Shown here piece by piece: positions 6,377 through 7,186 of a stretch of 7,186 nucleotides of DNA. The notes under the pieces were generated by a model. That model had not been told where the DNA came from. It did not search any database and was given only the letters and a program-made list of their open reading frames with translations. Origin of the DNA: Promethearchaeia archaeon. GTDB taxonomy: Archaea; Asgardarchaeota; Lokiarchaeia; Sigyniarchaeales; SOKP01. Position numbers and translations under genes: made by a program. The stretch covers positions 1 to 7,186 of the forward strand of contig JAHQWX010000088.1 of assembly GCA_029856375.1 (NCBI GenBank). The letters are read 5' to 3'. Each line of letters begins with the position of its first letter. Position 1 is the stretch's first letter.

Positions 6377-6526
6377 TTAAATATTAATAGAATGAATTAT
6401 AGATAACTCTTTTTCTTCGTTATGAACAATTTTTTCTTTTTTAAAATCTTCAAAATTAGCAATTGGAACGGATTTAAGAGCGTTTTCTTTATAAAACAAT
6501 AATGTTTTAATAGTCGATTGCCTCAC
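6377..6526 (-). CDS. Small 49-residue ORF directly upstream of the methyltransferase (unidentified)
   Basis: On the minus strand a GTG at 6526-6524 opens a 49-residue frame ending in TAA at 6379-6377, one base before the methyltransferase ATG (6375). An in-frame TGA lies 18 bases before the GTG, so the frame cannot be longer. A TTG nine codons later (6499-6497) is an alternative start and fits better with a TATA box around 6527-6540. The product is hydrophilic and charged in its second half (FEDFKKEKIV, NEEKEL), with a short hydrophobic stretch near the start (TLLFY); codon use looks like real coding sequence. The tight spacing suggests translational coupling, so it may be an accessory or control protein of the methylase, or the remnant of a larger gene. 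I do not recognise the family. Confidence 0.5.
   Translation of the reverse strand: MRQSTIKTLLFYKENALKSVPIANFEDFKKEKIVHNEEKELSIIHSINI
6395..6402 (-). promoter_or_regulatory. Possible internal TATA box for the methyltransferase
   Basis: The minus strand reads CTATAATT here, centred about 24 bases before the methyltransferase ATG, with the purine-rich AAGAAAAAGAG just upstream. It would give a leaderless methyltransferase message independent of the small ORF. In such AT-rich DNA this is only suggestive. Confidence 0.25.
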
Positions 6527-6560
6527 TATAATATTATAATAATTTCACTTTTTTCGCGAG
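6527..6560. promoter_or_regulatory. Divergent promoter between the small ORF/methyltransferase and the coiled-coil gene
   Basis: The block TATAATATTATAATAAT (6527-6543) offers TATA boxes on both strands. Rightward, it predicts transcription starting near 6555-6563, just before the GAGGG ribosome site at 6566. Leftward, it predicts a start inside the first codons of the GTG-initiated frame, which favours the downstream TTG. A TTTTCGCGAGAAA near-palindrome (6551-6563) sits beside it and could serve as a BRE for the minus strand. Confidence 0.4.
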
Positions 6561-6565
6561 AAAAA

Positions 6566-6570
6566 GAGGG
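6566..6570 (+). promoter_or_regulatory. Shine-Dalgarno site of the coiled-coil gene
   Basis: GAGGG ends nine bases before the ATG at 6580, separated from it by an A-rich spacer. Good spacing and sequence fix this start. Confidence 0.6.
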
Positions 6571-6579
6571 TAAAAAAAA

Positions 6580-6939
6580 ATGAGTTCGCTCAAAAAAGGA
6601 GAGAAAATACTAGAAACTCTCAAAAGAATTAACGAAGAAATCGAAGTCGACAATTCGGTTGCAGAAAAATTAAAAAAGATCGAAGAAGCTAGAAAAATGC
6701 CCATAAATCTGTTCCCTTTTAAGGAAACTAGGGAAGCATTACTCGAAGAATTGGAGAAAGTTAAAGAAAAACTAATCTCTGTCGACGGAATGAAGCAGAA
6801 GAATCTTATAGACAGCGCTAACGCTTTAATAGAGACTTTAAAAAATTTTAGAGGCAACTTAGAAGCGAGCAAAAAAGTGGATTATTTATTTAAGAAAAGG
6901 GAAGACGACCCCTTTCTCATCGAGAAGGCTGCACAATAA
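6580..6939 (+). CDS. Small charged alpha-helical (coiled-coil) protein, unidentified
   Basis: A 119-residue soluble protein with no cysteine and no membrane segment, made almost wholly of Lys, Glu, Leu, Ile and Asn. Heptad-like stretches of hydrophobic residues occur at about 4-38 and 47-68, split by a PINLFPF break (41-47), and a third helix runs at about 72-105. This suggests a helical hairpin or bundle that oligomerises or binds a partner. The ATG has a well-placed GAGGG site, and codon use is normal for the window. I cannot assign a family. It is divergent from the methyltransferase unit and shares its promoter region, so a functional link is possible but unproven. The downstream gene is convergent. 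Confidence 0.7.
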   Translation: MSSLKKGEKILETLKRINEEIEVDNSVAEKLKKIEEARKMPINLFPFKETREALLEELEKVKEKLISVDGMKQKNLIDSANALIETLKNFRGNLEASKKVDYLFKKREDDPFLIEKAAQ

Positions 6940-6984
6940 CTACACATTTTATTAAACTCCTTATCTACCCTTTATTTAATTTAA
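6940..6984. terminator. Convergent intergenic gap, weak T-rich termination region
   Basis: The 45 bases between the two convergent stop codons are AT-rich, with short T runs on the plus strand (TTTTATT, CCCTTTATTTAATTTAATT) that could end the coiled-coil transcript. No hairpin and no long T tract is seen for either strand. Confidence 0.28.
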
Positions 6985-7186
6985 TTAACCCCAATTACTC
7001 TTGTAACCCGTTCCGCCCGGTGGCCAAGAAAAAATTATCGCTTCGTCTGCGCACACATACCAACAAGAAGCGCACTCCAAACATTTCTCCAGACTTTTCA
7101 CTTTAGCTTTCTTGTTAACGATCTTAAAACAACTTGCCAGACATACTTTTACGCAGTTCGCGCATCCGGTACATTTTTCTTCGTTT
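6985..7186 (-). CDS. FixX-like 2[4Fe-4S] ferredoxin, C-terminal part (cut by window edge)
   Basis: The minus-strand frame enters from the right edge and ends with TAA at 6987-6985, giving the last 66 residues. Two cluster motifs are visible: CTGCANCVKVC (visible residues 5-15) and CLECASCWYVC (35-45), each C-x2-C-x2-C-x3-C, plus an extra cysteine at 19. The CLEC start of the second motif and the ending FSWPPGGTGYKSNWG resemble FixX, the ferredoxin-like partner of the FixABC electron-transfer flavoprotein complex or of ETF-quinone oxidoreductase, whose C-terminus is typically W-x-YP-x-GG-x-GV-x-Y-x-x-G. Unusually, neither fourth cysteine is followed by the proline common in ferredoxins (CL and CA instead of CP). 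Probably 25-35 N-terminal residues are missing. If FixX, fixC or ETF genes would be expected just beyond the right edge. A generic ferredoxin is the alternative. Confidence 0.7.
   Translation of the reverse strand, partial: NEEKCTGCANCVKVCLASCFKIVNKKAKVKSLEKCLECASCWYVCADEAIIFSWPPGGTGYKSNWG

Noticed and set aside
6885..6947. A minus-strand ATG (6947-6945) with an AGGAG nine bases upstream, opening a 21-codon frame after the FixX-like gene.
   Set aside because: The frame is very short and runs antisense into the end of the coiled-coil gene. The ribosome-site match is probably chance, though it was the best Shine-Dalgarno seen outside the annotated genes.
1..7186. CRISPR arrays, tRNA or rRNA genes, insertion sequences and attachment sites.
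   Set aside because: No regularly spaced short repeats, no cloverleaf-like or rRNA-like segment and no transposase or terminal inverted repeats were found by eye on either strand.

Overview
The window most likely comes from an Asgard archaeon, probably Lokiarchaeia-like; this is an inference from gene content, not from a marker gene. The evidence is: (i) an MglA-like Ras-superfamily GTPase; (ii) a large membrane-anchored surface protein with many N-glycosylation sequons and two copies of an Ig-like domain of a kind common in Lokiarchaeal exoproteins; (iii) archaeal BRE/TATA promoter elements with no bacterial -35/-10 pattern; (iv) an AT-rich genome (about 30-37% GC outside the GTPase gene).

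Layout from left to right. Positions 1-35 may hold the first codons of a leaderless minus-strand gene. A surface protein of eight propeller-type repeats, two Ig-like domains and a C-terminal anchor runs rightward (191-2560). It converges with, and overlaps by 4 bp, a leftward MglA-like GTPase (2557-3174). A 193-bp divergent gap with a perfect 22-bp palindrome separates the GTPase from a rightward CPBP-family (Rce1/Abi-like) intramembrane protease (3368-4222). The protease again overlaps by 4 bp the end of a leftward N6-adenine DNA methyltransferase (4219-6375). A 49-codon ORF (6377-6526), found by reading the gap on the minus strand, sits one base upstream of the methyltransferase. After a short divergent promoter region comes a rightward, charged, helical 119-residue protein (6580-6939). 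The right edge holds the C-terminal 66 residues of a FixX-like two-cluster ferredoxin on the minus strand (6985 to beyond the window).

Organisation. Orientation alternates gene by gene, so apart from the small ORF plus methyltransferase there is no operon. The window is a set of independent units: cell surface (surface protein, protease), signalling (GTPase), DNA modification (methyltransferase with the small ORF, perhaps with the coiled-coil protein), and electron transfer (FixX-like). Both convergent pairs end on the same shared TTAA, leaving no room for terminators between genes. An oligo-T terminator for the GTPase appears to lie inside the lysine codons of the surface protein's tail.

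No complete new system can be proven. The best candidates for follow-up are the small ORF/methyltransferase/coiled-coil neighbourhood, the palindromic GTPase/protease divergent promoter, and the glycosylation-patterned repeat protein.
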